Shown piece after piece: positions 54,302 to 62,359 of a stretch of DNA of 64,000 nucleotides. The notes under the pieces were generated by a model that was not told where the DNA came from, did no database searches, and worked only from the letters and a program-made list of their open reading frames with translations. The DNA is from Pseudomonas umsongensis. Its GTDB lineage: Bacteria; Pseudomonadota; Gammaproteobacteria; Pseudomonadales; Pseudomonadaceae. The stretch is from assembly GCF_002236105.1 (NCBI RefSeq), contig NZ_NIWU01000005.1, forward strand, positions 62,001-126,000. The letters run 5' to 3'. Each line of letters opens with the position of its first letter. Positions within the stretch are counted from its first letter, which is position 1. Both the position numbers and the translations under genes were made by a program.

Positions 54302-54398
54302 GGGCTTCCCCTCAACCATAGAATCTCCCACATTTGAAATGCATTCCCCCTGTGGGAGCGAGCCTGCTCGCGAATGGCCGCAACTCGGTCCCAACTGT

Positions 54399-54414
54399 TG
54401 GCACAGATCTGGCT
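54399..54414 (+). promoter_or_regulatory. Sigma-54 promoter of nitrate transporter operon
   Basis: TGGCACAGATCTGGCT has GG at 54400-54401 and GC at 54412-54413 in the 12-base register. The -24 element TGGCAC is perfect. Transcription should begin near 54424, five bases before the leader's first hairpin. It lies 72 bases inside the right flank of the IS110 element and is intact. Confidence 0.75.
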
Positions 54415-54428
54415 AAGTAATCCCTACA

Positions 54429-54515
54429 GGTAACCAACGGCGGTTGCCCCACCTACGACAAAGACGTCGCTCACCTCATTTGCCCCATGGCGAATCAGGT
54501 GGCGGCGTTTTTTTT
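54429..54515 (+). ncRNA. ANTAR-type antitermination leader of nasA
   Basis: P1: GGTAACC (54429-54435) with GGTTGCC (54442-54448), hexaloop AACGGC. P2: CGAC (54456-54459) with GTCG (54466-54469), hexaloop AAAGAC. Terminator: 54464-54476 pairs with AGGTGGCGGCGT (54497-54508) with one bulge, then T8. The terminator's 5' arm starts inside P2, so NasT binding to P1-P2 would block it. Both loops have A1 and G4. Confidence 0.85.
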
Positions 54516-54557
54516 GTTTTGGCTCCCGTTCGAGACTCCTATCATCTGAGGTGCGCG

Positions 54558-55769
54558 ATGAATTCAAGCTTCTGGAAATCCGGCCATACCCCGACACTGT
54601 TCGCAGCCTTCCTCTATTTCGACCTGAGTTTCATGGTGTGGTACCTGCTCGGCCCGCTGGCCGTTCAGATCGCTGGCGACCTGCACCTGACCACACAACA
54701 ACGCGGACTGGTGGTGGCCACGCCGATTCTGGCCGGGGCGGTACTGCGCTTCGTAATGGGGATGCTGGCTGATCGCCTGTCACCCAAGACTGCCGGCCTG
54801 ATCGGCCAGGTGATCGTCATTTGCGCATTGTTCGGCGCCTGGAAACTCGGCATCCATACCTACGAGCAAGCCTTGCTGCTGGGGTTGTTCCTCGGCATGG
54901 CCGGCGCCTCCTTCGCTGTCGCCCTGCCCTTGGCATCGCAATGGTATCCGCCACAGCACCAGGGCAAGGCCATGGGCATCGCCGGGGCCGGAAACTCCGG
55001 CACTGTGCTCGCGGCGCTGATTGCACCGGTTCTGGCGGCTGCCTTTGGCTGGAGCAATGTGTTCGGTTTCGCACTGATCCCGTTGATCCTGACACTGATC
55101 GTCTTCGCCTGGCTGGCCAAGAACGCGCCTGAGCGGCCGAAAGCCAAGTCGATGACTGACTACTTCAAGGCCCTGGGTGACCGCGACAGCTGGTGGTTCA
55201 TGTTTTTCTACAGCGTGACCTTCGGTGGCTTTATCGGCCTGGCCAGCGCCCTGCCCGGTTATTTCAACGACCAGTATGGCCTGAGCCCCGTGACCGCTGG
55301 TTACTACACGGCAGCCTGTGTGTTCGGCGGTAGCCTGATGCGGCCACTGGGAGGCGCCTTGGCCGATCGTTTCGGCGGCATTCGCACCCTGCTCGCGATG
55401 TACACCGTGGCGGCCATCTGTATCGCTGCCGTCGGTTTCAACTTGCCCAGCTCCTATGCCGCGCTGGCCCTGTTCGTGTGCACCATGCTCGGTTTGGGTG
55501 CAGGCAACGGTGCGGTGTTCCAGTTGGTGCCCCAGCGTTTCCGTCGCGAGATCGGCGTCATGACCGGCCTGATCGGCATGGCCGGCGGCATCGGTGGATT
55601 TGCCCTGGCGGCAGGCATGGGTGCGATCAAGCAAAGCACCGGCAGCTACCAGATGGCATTGTGGTTGTTCGCCAGCCTGGGGGTGCTCGCCTGGTTCGGC
55701 CTGCACGGCGTAAAACGCCGCTGGAGGACCACCTGGGGTTCGGCCGCTGTGACGGCTGCACGGGTTTGA
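54558..55769 (+). CDS. nasA: MFS nitrate/nitrite transporter (NarK/NasA type)
   Basis: 403 residues, 12 hydrophobic helices, from MNSSFWKSGHTPTLFAAFLY. The nitrate-porter signatures are visible: GNSGTVLAALIAPVLAAAFG (first nitrate signature) and GLGAGNGAVFQLVPQRFRRE (second). RFVMGMLADRL carries the motif arginine. GAGG precedes the ATG. It is the first gene after the antitermination leader; the PP2C-kinase gene follows after seven bases. Confidence 0.93.
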   Translation: MNSSFWKSGHTPTLFAAFLYFDLSFMVWYLLGPLAVQIAGDLHLTTQQRGLVVATPILAGAVLRFVMGMLADRLSPKTAGLIGQVIVICALFGAWKLGIHTYEQALLLGLFLGMAGASFAVALPLASQWYPPQHQGKAMGIAGAGNSGTVLAALIAPVLAAAFGWSNVFGFALIPLILTLIVFAWLAKNAPERPKAKSMTDYFKALGDRDSWWFMFFYSVTFGGFIGLASALPGYFNDQYGLSPVTAGYYTAACVFGGSLMRPLGGALADRFGGIRTLLAMYTVAAICIAAVGFNLPSSYAALALFVCTMLGLGAGNGAVFQLVPQRFRREIGVMTGLIGMAGGIGGFALAAGMGAIKQSTGSYQMALWLFASLGVLAWFGLHGVKRRWRTTWGSAAVTAARV

Positions 55770-55776
55770 CGCCACC

Positions 55777-57447
55777 ATGAGCCTGCAATTAAGTTTTGCG
55801 CAAGCCAGCGCCATCGGCCCGCGCGATGAGAATCAGGACGCCTTGCGCCTCGTCACGCCGGCCCCGGCGCTGGCAGCCAGCAAGGGCTACCTGTTCGCCA
55901 TCGCCGATGGCGTCAGCCAGTGCGCCGACGGTGGCCTGGCGGCTCGCTCGACATTGCAGGCCCTGGCGCTGGACTACTACGCCACGCCGGAAACCTGGGG
56001 GGTTGCCCAGGCGCTGGATCGCTTGCTGCTGGCGCAAAACCGCTGGCTGCAAGCCAACGGCGCAGGCCAGCCGCTGCTGACCACCGTCAGCGCCCTGGTC
56101 CTGCGCGGTCGGCGTTTTACCTTGGCCCATGTCGGCGATTGCCGGGTGTATCGCTGGCACGCCGAGCAGTTGCAGCGGGTCAGCGAAGATCACGTCTGGG
56201 ACCAACCGGGCATGCAGCATGTACTCAAGCGTGCACTGGGCCTGGATCAACACCTGGTACTGGACTTTCTCGATGGCGAACTGCGTATCGACGAAAGCTT
56301 TGTGCTGCTCAGCGACGGGGTCTGGGCGGTCCTGGGCGACACCGCCATCGCGGCGATCCTGCGTGACCAGCCGGACCTGGACAGCGCCGCGCAAACCCTG
56401 GTCAACGCCGCACACCTGGCGGGCAGCCAGGATAACGCCAGCGCACTGCTGGTGCGGGTCGATGCCCTGGGTGAATCCAATATCGGCGATGCATTGATCC
56501 ATCTGCAGCAATGGCCACTGCCCCCGGCGCTGAAACCGGGCCAGGTTTTCGAGGGCTGGCAGATTGAAGGGATTCTCAGCCAGAGCCAGCAGTCGTTGCT
56601 CTATCGGGTACGCGACAGCCAGCAGCAGCCCTGGTTGCTGAAAACCCTGCCCCCTCGCCTGCATGACGATCATCAGGCCGGGCAAGCGTTGCTGTCCGAA
56701 GAATGGTTCCTCAAGCGCGTAGCCGGGCGGCACTTTCCTGAAGTGCATGCGGCCAGCCAGCGTCAGCATCTGTACTACGTGATGCGCGAATATTCGGGCT
56801 CGACCCTTGCTCAAGTGCATGAACAGATCGGACCCATGCCCCTGGCCCAATGGCAGGACGTGGCTGAACGCCTGCTGCGAGCGGTCGGCATGCTCCATCG
56901 ACGGCAGATCCTGCATCGCGATATCAAGCCGCAGAACCTGCTGTCAGGGGACGACGGCGAGTTGCGTCTGCTGGACTTCGGCCTCGCCTACTGCCCCGGC
57001 CTGTCTGAAGATCAGCCCAGTACCCTGCCTGGAACTCCAAGCTATATCGCCCCGGAAGCCTTCCGTGGGGAGTCACCGACGCCGCAGCAGGACCTGTATG
57101 CGGTGGGGGTGACCTTGTACTTTCTGCTCACCGGGCATTTTCCCTACGGCGAAATCGAAGCCTTCCAGCGCCCCCGGTTCGGCGTTCCGGTCAGTGCCAG
57201 CCGCTACCGCCCTGACCTGCCCGAATGGCTGGCGCAAAGTCTGGAACGTGCGGTTGCCGCAGACCCGGCTGAGCGCTTTGAAACCGCCGAGGAATGGTTG
57301 CGCCTGCTGGAACAGGGGGAGCGACGCAGTTTAAGCGTACGTCCCAGGCCTTTGCTGGAGCGCGAACCGCTGAAGGTGTGGCGGACATTGGCCCTGATGT
57401 CGCTGCTGGCGAACCTGGCGTTGCTGTTCCTGGTGTTCCATGGCTGA
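55777..57447 (+). CDS. PP2C phosphatase-Ser/Thr kinase fusion protein
   Basis: 556 residues. The PP2C domain (1-235) has RDENQDALR, FAIADGVSQCADGG, HVGDCRVYR and SDGVW. The Hanks-type kinase domain (about 255-520) has HRDIKPQNLL at residue 380, DFGLAYCPG and GTPSYIAPEAF. A C-terminal helix (TLALMSLLANLALLFLVFHG) anchors it. P. aeruginosa PA1782 lies at the same place in the nas cluster. Its substrate is unknown. In this strain the next genes nirB, nirD and nasC are missing. Confidence 0.9.
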   Translation: MSLQLSFAQASAIGPRDENQDALRLVTPAPALAASKGYLFAIADGVSQCADGGLAARSTLQALALDYYATPETWGVAQALDRLLLAQNRWLQANGAGQPLLTTVSALVLRGRRFTLAHVGDCRVYRWHAEQLQRVSEDHVWDQPGMQHVLKRALGLDQHLVLDFLDGELRIDESFVLLSDGVWAVLGDTAIAAILRDQPDLDSAAQTLVNAAHLAGSQDNASALLVRVDALGESNIGDALIHLQQWPLPPALKPGQVFEGWQIEGILSQSQQSLLYRVRDSQQQPWLLKTLPPRLHDDHQAGQALLSEEWFLKRVAGRHFPEVHAASQRQHLYYVMREYSGSTLAQVHEQIGPMPLAQWQDVAERLLRAVGMLHRRQILHRDIKPQNLLSGDDGELRLLDFGLAYCPGLSEDQPSTLPGTPSYIAPEAFRGESPTPQQDLYAVGVTLYFLLTGHFPYGEIEAFQRPRFGVPVSASRYRPDLPEWLAQSLERAVAADPAERFETAEEWLRLLEQGERRSLSVRPRPLLEREPLKVWRTLALMSLLANLALLFLVFHG

Positions 57448-57498
57448 GCCTGCATTGCCCTTAAAACCGATCATCGTCATTTCGTGAGGAACAACACT

Positions 57499-58266
57499 AT
57501 GAACGCAAAAGTCTGGCTGGTGGGTGCGGGTCCCGGTGATCCTGAATTGCTGACCCTCAAGGCGGTGCGCGCATTGAAAGAAGCGGACGTGGTGCTGATC
57601 GATGACCTGGTCAACGGCGCGATACTCGAACATTGCCCTGCAGCGCGGATCGTGGCGGTGGGCAAACGCGGCGGTTGCCGCTCCACGCCACAAGCGTTCA
57701 TCCATCGCCTGATGCTGCGTTATGCCCGGCAGGGCAAATGCGTGGTGCGGCTTAAAGGGGGTGACCCGTGCATTTTCGGGCGCGGAGGCGAAGAGGCCCA
57801 GTGGTTGCGCGAGCGCGGGGTTGAGGTCGAACTGGTGAATGGCATCACTGCCGGGCTCGCGGGTGCCACGCAATGCGATATACCGCTGACCCTGCGCGGT
57901 GTGGCGCGCGGCGTGACACTGGTCACCGCCCATACCCAGGACGACAGCAGCCTGAATTGGCAGGCATTGGCCCAAGGCGGTACGACCCTGGTGATCTACA
58001 TGGGGGTGGCCAAGCTCAGCGAAATCCGCGAGCAGTTGTTGGCCGGGGGGATGGCGGAGGATACGCCGGTGGCGATGATCGAAAACGCTTCATTACCGCA
58101 ACAGCGAGAATGTCGGAGCGATCTGACGGCTATGGAGGAAGATGCCTACGTCTTTGAGCTGAAAAGCCCGGCGATATTGGTCATCGGTGCAGTGGCGGTT
58201 GGCGAGAAGATCAAAAGATCGCAGCCTGCGGCAGCTCCTACAGGGATTTGCGCAGTACCAATGTAG
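57499..58266 (+). CDS. cobA: Uroporphyrinogen-III C-methyltransferase
   Basis: 255 residues: SUMT motifs KVWLVGAGPGDPELLTLKAV, VRLKGGDPCIFGRGGEEA and GITAGLAGATQ. It makes precorrin-2, the precursor of siroheme for nitrite reductase, and of cobalamin. GTGAGGAACAACACT precedes the ATG. The last 16 or so codons (from 58216) lie in a REP, so the C-terminal tail is repeat-derived and not family-conserved. Confidence 0.93.
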   Translation: MNAKVWLVGAGPGDPELLTLKAVRALKEADVVLIDDLVNGAILEHCPAARIVAVGKRGGCRSTPQAFIHRLMLRYARQGKCVVRLKGGDPCIFGRGGEEAQWLRERGVEVELVNGITAGLAGATQCDIPLTLRGVARGVTLVTAHTQDDSSLNWQALAQGGTTLVIYMGVAKLSEIREQLLAGGMAEDTPVAMIENASLPQQRECRSDLTAMEEDAYVFELKSPAILVIGAVAVGEKIKRSQPAAAPTGICAVPM

Positions 58267-58291
58267 GAGCTGCCGCAGGCTGCGATCTTTT
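58216..58291. repeat. REP pair overlapping the cobA 3' end
   Basis: Long inverted repeat AGATCGCAGCC...GGCTGCGATCT; its two 33-base arms are nearly perfect. It supplies the cobA stop codon. Confidence 0.9.
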
Positions 58292-58330
58292 CAAGTCACC
58301 ACACAAATCTCAAATCGCAGACAAAGAAAA

Positions 58331-58352
58331 GCCCGGCATGAGCCGGGCTTTT
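58331..58352. terminator. Bidirectional terminator of oprF/cobA
   Basis: GCCCGGC/GCCGGGC with loop ATGA, A4 before and T4 after; ends the strongly expressed oprF and also the cobA side. Confidence 0.92.
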
Positions 58353-58370
58353 CTCGTAGCTGTGGGCTAA

Positions 58371-59402
58371 TTACTTAGCTTGAGCTTCAACCTGCGCTTC
58401 TACGCGACGGTTTACAGCACGGCCAGCTTCAGTAGCGTTGTCAGCAACTGGGCGGGATTCGCCGTAGCCAACAGACTGAACGCGGGACGATTCAACACCG
58501 TACTGGTTGGTCAGAACTTGCTTAACGGCGTTTGCACGACGCTCGGACAGTTTCTGGTTGTAAGCGTCAGGACCGACGGAGTCAGTGTGACCTTCAACAG
58601 TGGTGCTGGTGGATGGGTACTGCTTCATGAAGTCAGCCAGGTTCTTGATGTCGCCGTAGCTGTTAGGCTTGACTACCGACTTGTCGAAGTCGAATTTCAC
58701 GTCCAGCTCTACACGAACAACTTCAGCAACTGCTGGGCAGCCATCAGCGTCAACAGTTACGTTGGCTGGGGTGTCCGGGCACTTGTCTACGTTGTCGCAA
58801 ACGCCATCGTTGTCGCTGTCGGAGCAGACTTCTGGTGCTGGAACTGGAGCAGGAGCCGGCTTGGAGCCGCCACCGAAGTTCACACCGATACCGACGCTAG
58901 GAGCCCACTCGGTGTTGCCCTGGTCGATGTTGTATTGAGCTTCAACGCCAGCACGGGCGTAGAAGTTGTCGGTGAAGTACAGCTTGGCGCCGCCGCCAAC
59001 GTTGGCGAAGGTGGAACGGTCACGACCGTTCGAACCGTTCTGGTCGATGCTCTGGTCGGAGAAACCGGCCGAGACGTAAGGACGCAGCATGTCGCCTGGG
59101 TTGTTGAAGTGGTACAGAGCGTCCAGAGCGGTGTTCGCGCCCTTGATGTTCTGGCCAGAGTCGGAACGTACGTTGTGAACTTCGTCGTAAGCCAGACGCA
59201 GCTCAACGTCGTCGGTCAGGAAGTAACCAACAGAGCCACCGAACAGGTTACCGTCGTTTTTGAAGTTACGGGTGCTGTCAAAGTACTCTTTCTTGGCGAA
59301 GCCTTCGATTTCAACTGCGCCTTGGCCCTGTGCCAGAGCGCCGATCGAAGTGGCGGCAATAAGAGAACCAATGGCCAAGCCCAAGGTGTTTTTCAGTTTC
59401 AT
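58371..59402 (-). CDS. oprF: Outer-membrane porin OprF
   Basis: 343 residues. A signal peptide (LGLAIGSLIAATSIGALA) precedes an eight-strand N-terminal barrel (to about 180), a Pro/Ala hinge, a Cys/Asp-rich segment (DSDNDGVCDNVDKCPDTP) and the OmpA peptidoglycan-binding domain (TTVEGHTDSVGPDAYNQKLS). Structural porin and adhesin. Codon use is highly biased, as expected of an abundant protein. It is downstream of sigX, whose product drives part of its expression. Confidence 0.98.
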   Translation of the reverse strand: MKLKNTLGLAIGSLIAATSIGALAQGQGAVEIEGFAKKEYFDSTRNFKNDGNLFGGSVGYFLTDDVELRLAYDEVHNVRSDSGQNIKGANTALDALYHFNNPGDMLRPYVSAGFSDQSIDQNGSNGRDRSTFANVGGGAKLYFTDNFYARAGVEAQYNIDQGNTEWAPSVGIGVNFGGGSKPAPAPVPAPEVCSDSDNDGVCDNVDKCPDTPANVTVDADGCPAVAEVVRVELDVKFDFDKSVVKPNSYGDIKNLADFMKQYPSTSTTVEGHTDSVGPDAYNQKLSERRANAVKQVLTNQYGVESSRVQSVGYGESRPVADNATEAGRAVNRRVEAQVEAQAK

Positions 59403-59509
59403 CCGTTAAATCCCCATCTGGTGATTGTGAAGCAGTCCCGCAAACCGGGGGACAACTCGGCGGCAAGTCTATCAGAACTTGCCTACACGTAAGAGATATT
59501 TGCGCCGAA

Positions 59510-60100
59510 CTAAGTTTCAGCAATGCCCGCAAATTTCTCACGCAATTTATCTAGAGCGCGTTTGTACCGCATTTTTGTAGCGCTCAAGCCCATGTGCATG
59601 ATGTCTGCGATCTCCTGAAACTCCAGCTCTGCGACAAATCGTAGCACCAGAATTTCTCGGTCAATCGGGTTCACATACACTAACCAGCGATCAAGTCCAC
59701 CCTTTTCCTCGGGTTTCGGCGCCTTTTCTTCGGACGCTTCCTCGAGGGGGTCAAGACTCAAGGCGTCCATCAAGCGACGCTTTCGCCTTTCTTTCCGATA
59801 CTGCGTAATGCACTCGTTGTACGTGATGCTATATAGCCACGTCTTGAACTTCGATTTGCCCTCGAAGTTCTTCAGGCCGTACAGCACCTTCAACATGACC
59901 TCCTGACAGACATCGTCAGCATCGCGATCGTTCCCGAGATACCTTGCACAGACATTAAATAATGTTCGTTGGTAACGCCGCATCAGTTCTTCATATGCGC
60001 GCGTCACGTGAAACAGCTCGATATGCGAGCGCGCGACCAACTCCTCATCAGAGAGCTCGCGGGGGTCGTAGCGCATGGATAACGATTGGGCTTTATTCAA
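59510..60100 (-). CDS. sigX: ECF sigma factor SigX
   Basis: 196 residues. Region 2 (FNVCARYLGNDRDADDVCQE, FKTWLYSITYNECI) and region 4 (PIDREILVLRFVAELEFQEI, TKMRYKRALDKL) are separated by a charged linker (about 105-130). Controls envelope and fatty-acid genes and oprF. No anti-sigma gene follows; oprF lies 107 bases downstream and carries its own promoter region. Confidence 0.96.
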   Translation of the reverse strand: MNKAQSLSMRYDPRELSDEELVARSHIELFHVTRAYEELMRRYQRTLFNVCARYLGNDRDADDVCQEVMLKVLYGLKNFEGKSKFKTWLYSITYNECITQYRKERRKRRLMDALSLDPLEEASEEKAPKPEEKGGLDRWLVYVNPIDREILVLRFVAELEFQEIADIMHMGLSATKMRYKRALDKLREKFAGIAET

Positions 60101-60190
60101 AACAAGTCGTGCCGACAGTCAGGTCAATGTCCGCCGCAGCCAGCATCAGGCGGCATTTCGCGGCGGCATACATTAGCAGGGTTTGCCGGG

Positions 60191-61015
60191 TTAGCGGCTA
60201 CTCACATGCTGCTCGAGGAGGATCCGATTGGAAAGAGAGACTAGCTCACCCTCATCCGTCAGCAATGTAGTTTTAACCGTGCCGATCTCTTCGATCTGCC
60301 CTTCGACCTCTCCAACACGCACTTGTTGCCCAACCTGGTACAACTCACGCACATAGATTCCCGCAAGAATCTGACCGGCAATTTCCCGGCTTCCCAACCC
60401 CATGGCCAGCGCAACCGCCAGACCAACGGTAATCAAAACGATCACGATCACGTGGTTAAGCAGGTCAGTCTTGACCTCCAACTGACTGATCGCGACCGAG
60501 ATACTGATGATGATCACCAGGCCCTGGGCAATTCTCCCAAGTCCCGAAGCGTAGTCCAGGCCTACGCCTTCTGCCGCTCCGCGCACCAGCCCATTGGCCA
60601 ATTGCGCCAGCAAGACACCCACCAACAGCACCAGCGCCGCACCGAATACCTTCGGCAAATATAGCGCAAGCATATCCAGCGTAGCTGAAACTCGTTCAAG
60701 TCCAAGTGATTCTGCGGCAGAAACCAAAAAAATCAGCAGAACGAACCAATAGACGATTTTACCGATCAGCGTTGAGATAGGTACTTGAAGGCCGGCACGG
60801 GACAACAATTTCGTCAGGCCGGTACCGCCCATCAGGCGATCCAGGCCGAGTTTGGCGAGCAATTTGGACAGCAAGGTGTCCAACAGCTTGGCCACGACAA
60901 AACCGAGCAGGAGCACGACCAGTGCGCCGAACAGGTTCGGGATGAAGTTCGCAACCTTGGTCCATAACGCAGTCATTGCAGTGACGAGGCTCTGTGTCCA
61001 GAGATCAAGTTCCAT
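60191..61015 (-). CDS. cmpX: Mechanosensitive channel-like protein CmpX
   Basis: 274 residues from ATG 61015: two TM_helix repeats (LFGALVVLLLGFVVAKLLD; VFGAALVLLVGVLLAQLANG), more membrane helices (to about 210) and a small MscS-like C-terminal beta domain (VRVGEVEGQIEEIGTVKTTL). In P. aeruginosa CmpX influences SigX activity. It begins just after the crfX stop codon, so the two are coupled. Confidence 0.93.
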   Translation of the reverse strand: MELDLWTQSLVTAMTALWTKVANFIPNLFGALVVLLLGFVVAKLLDTLLSKLLAKLGLDRLMGGTGLTKLLSRAGLQVPISTLIGKIVYWFVLLIFLVSAAESLGLERVSATLDMLALYLPKVFGAALVLLVGVLLAQLANGLVRGAAEGVGLDYASGLGRIAQGLVIIISISVAISQLEVKTDLLNHVIVIVLITVGLAVALAMGLGSREIAGQILAGIYVRELYQVGQQVRVGEVEGQIEEIGTVKTTLLTDEGELVSLSNRILLEQHVSSR

Positions 61016-61017
61016 AT

Positions 61018-61266
61018 TCAATCAGCCTTATCAGCAGTGCGAGCGGTAGGTTTACGAAGACGGGAGACCGGCGCGACATGGGCCGAGCCATTATTGAGGG
61101 CGATCATCAGGGCGGGCAACCAGCGGCCCAGCAGGCTGAACAAATCACCTGCGCCAACCTGGCGATTGGCGGTTTTCAGGACACGCCCCAGGCATGCATC
61201 GTCGTCCCGGGTGGACGGTGATGCCTTGAGCATGTCGCGCAAAGACTGTTCAAACGGATCGTGCAT
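61018..61266 (-). CDS. crfX: CrfX small protein
   Basis: 82 residues from MHDPFEQSLRDML, start set by GAGAGG five bases before ATG 61266. Acidic N-terminus, hydrophobic middle (LFSLLGRWLPALMIALN) and basic tail. It is the conserved gene between cmpX and cmaX in Pseudomonas; its function is not known to me. Confidence 0.85.
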   Translation of the reverse strand: MHDPFEQSLRDMLKASPSTRDDDACLGRVLKTANRQVGAGDLFSLLGRWLPALMIALNNGSAHVAPVSRLRKPTARTADKAD

Positions 61267-61329
61267 ACGCACCTCTCGTGATGTCTGTGAAAGACGCGGT
61301 CAAATTTGCCCGGGTCACATGGCGCACGT

Positions 61330-62325
61330 TCAAACCCAGCGCAAACGTCGGAATAACCACCACTGCCCGAGCGCCACCGAGATCATCAGCAGGCAGGCGA
61401 CGAGGAAGCCATAGGGGCTTTCTGAAAATGGAATACCCCCGACGTTGATTCCCAAAAGACCGGTCAGAAAACTCATCGGCAAAAAAATCCCGGTGATGAT
61501 GCCAAAGCGATACATGGTGCGGTTCATGCGCACGCTCAATCGCCGGTCTTCAGTCTCCAGGACCAGCCCCACGCGCTCTCTGGTTAATTCCAGCTCCTCC
61601 AGATAGCGGGTCAGGCTGTTGTTCAATTCGTTCCAGTAATCGCCATCGTCCTCGACGAACCAGGGCAATTTGATGCGCGTCAGTTGACCAAAAATGTCCC
61701 GCTGCGGAGCGAGGAATCGCTTCAACGCAGCAGCCCGGCGCCGGATCTGCAAAACAGCACCGTGCTCAGGAGTATACCGCTCGTCGGAATCCAGCTTTTC
61801 TTCTTCCTCATCGACCACTTCCGACAGGCAACTGACCAGATCCTGCACCTTGTTGGTGAGGTACTGAGCCATGTAGAGAATGAGTTCGGAGGCGGTTTTC
61901 GGCCCCTTGCCTGCTTCCAGTTGCACCAGCAAATCTTCAGTGGCACGCAGCGGACGCAGACGCAGGGAGATGACTCGCTGGGCAGAACCGAAGATGCGTA
62001 CCGACACCATGTCTTCAGGCTCGGCGCCCGGATTAAGGTTTACGCCACGCAAAAATAGCAGCAGTTCGCTGTCCGAAAGCTGCAGGAGACGCGGGCGGGT
62101 ATTTTCTTCCAGCAAGAGATCGCAGCTGAACTCACTCAGGCCGCTGGACTTGCGCAGCCAGGTCTGGGTTTGCGGGTGACTGCGATCCCAATGCAGCCAC
62201 AGGCTTTCATGAGCCTGCAGCTGCAATTCGTCGAGTTCTGTCCGGGCTATCGAACGCGCACCGCCTTTACCATCCAGCACCAGGGCATGTACCAGCCCCC
62301 ACTGCGCGTTTTCTTCCTCGAACAT
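61330..62325 (-). CDS. cmaX: CmaX, CorA/ZntB-family cation transporter
   Basis: 331 residues from MFEEENAQWGLVHALVL. A cytoplasmic funnel domain is followed by two C-terminal helices (RFGIITGIFLPMSFLTGLLG, YGFLVACLLMISVALGQWW) with the ZntB-type GIN motif in place of CorA's GMN. Probably divalent-cation transport. An ATG two codons upstream (62331) is an equally possible start. Confidence 0.9.
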   Translation of the reverse strand: MFEEENAQWGLVHALVLDGKGGARSIARTELDELQLQAHESLWLHWDRSHPQTQTWLRKSSGLSEFSCDLLLEENTRPRLLQLSDSELLLFLRGVNLNPGAEPEDMVSVRIFGSAQRVISLRLRPLRATEDLLVQLEAGKGPKTASELILYMAQYLTNKVQDLVSCLSEVVDEEEEKLDSDERYTPEHGAVLQIRRRAAALKRFLAPQRDIFGQLTRIKLPWFVEDDGDYWNELNNSLTRYLEELELTRERVGLVLETEDRRLSVRMNRTMYRFGIITGIFLPMSFLTGLLGINVGGIPFSESPYGFLVACLLMISVALGQWWLFRRLRWV

Positions 62326-62359
62326 CCGCATTCCATTCTTCAAAAAAATCGGCCAGGAC

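Larger units (their letters stand above)
53148..54326 (+). mobile_element. IS110-family insertion sequence in a REP
   Basis: About 1177 bases between two copies of the core dinucleotide CT (53148-53149 and 54325-54326). There are no terminal inverted repeats and only the core is shared, as known for IS110. The left end starts TGTATGG after the core; in IS621 the donor likewise reads CTTGTAT. About 200 bases of non-coding left end precede a single recombinase gene, and only 23 bases follow it. This layout puts the bridge RNA in the left end. Confidence 0.88.
53132..54373. repeat. REP pair split by the IS110 element
   Basis: The left part (53132-53149, up to GGCTCGCT) and the right part (54325-54373, CTCCCACATTTG onward, then the inverted REP TGTGGGAGCGAGCCTGCTCG) rejoin into a normal REP pair. 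The rebuilt unit is nearly identical to the reverse complement of 11895-11961. Confidence 0.88.

Noticed and set aside
58371..59402. Reading the plus-strand frame opposite oprF (58380-59492) as a gene
   Set aside because: oprF on the minus strand has signal peptide, barrel and OmpA domain with strong codon bias; the plus frame is its shadow.
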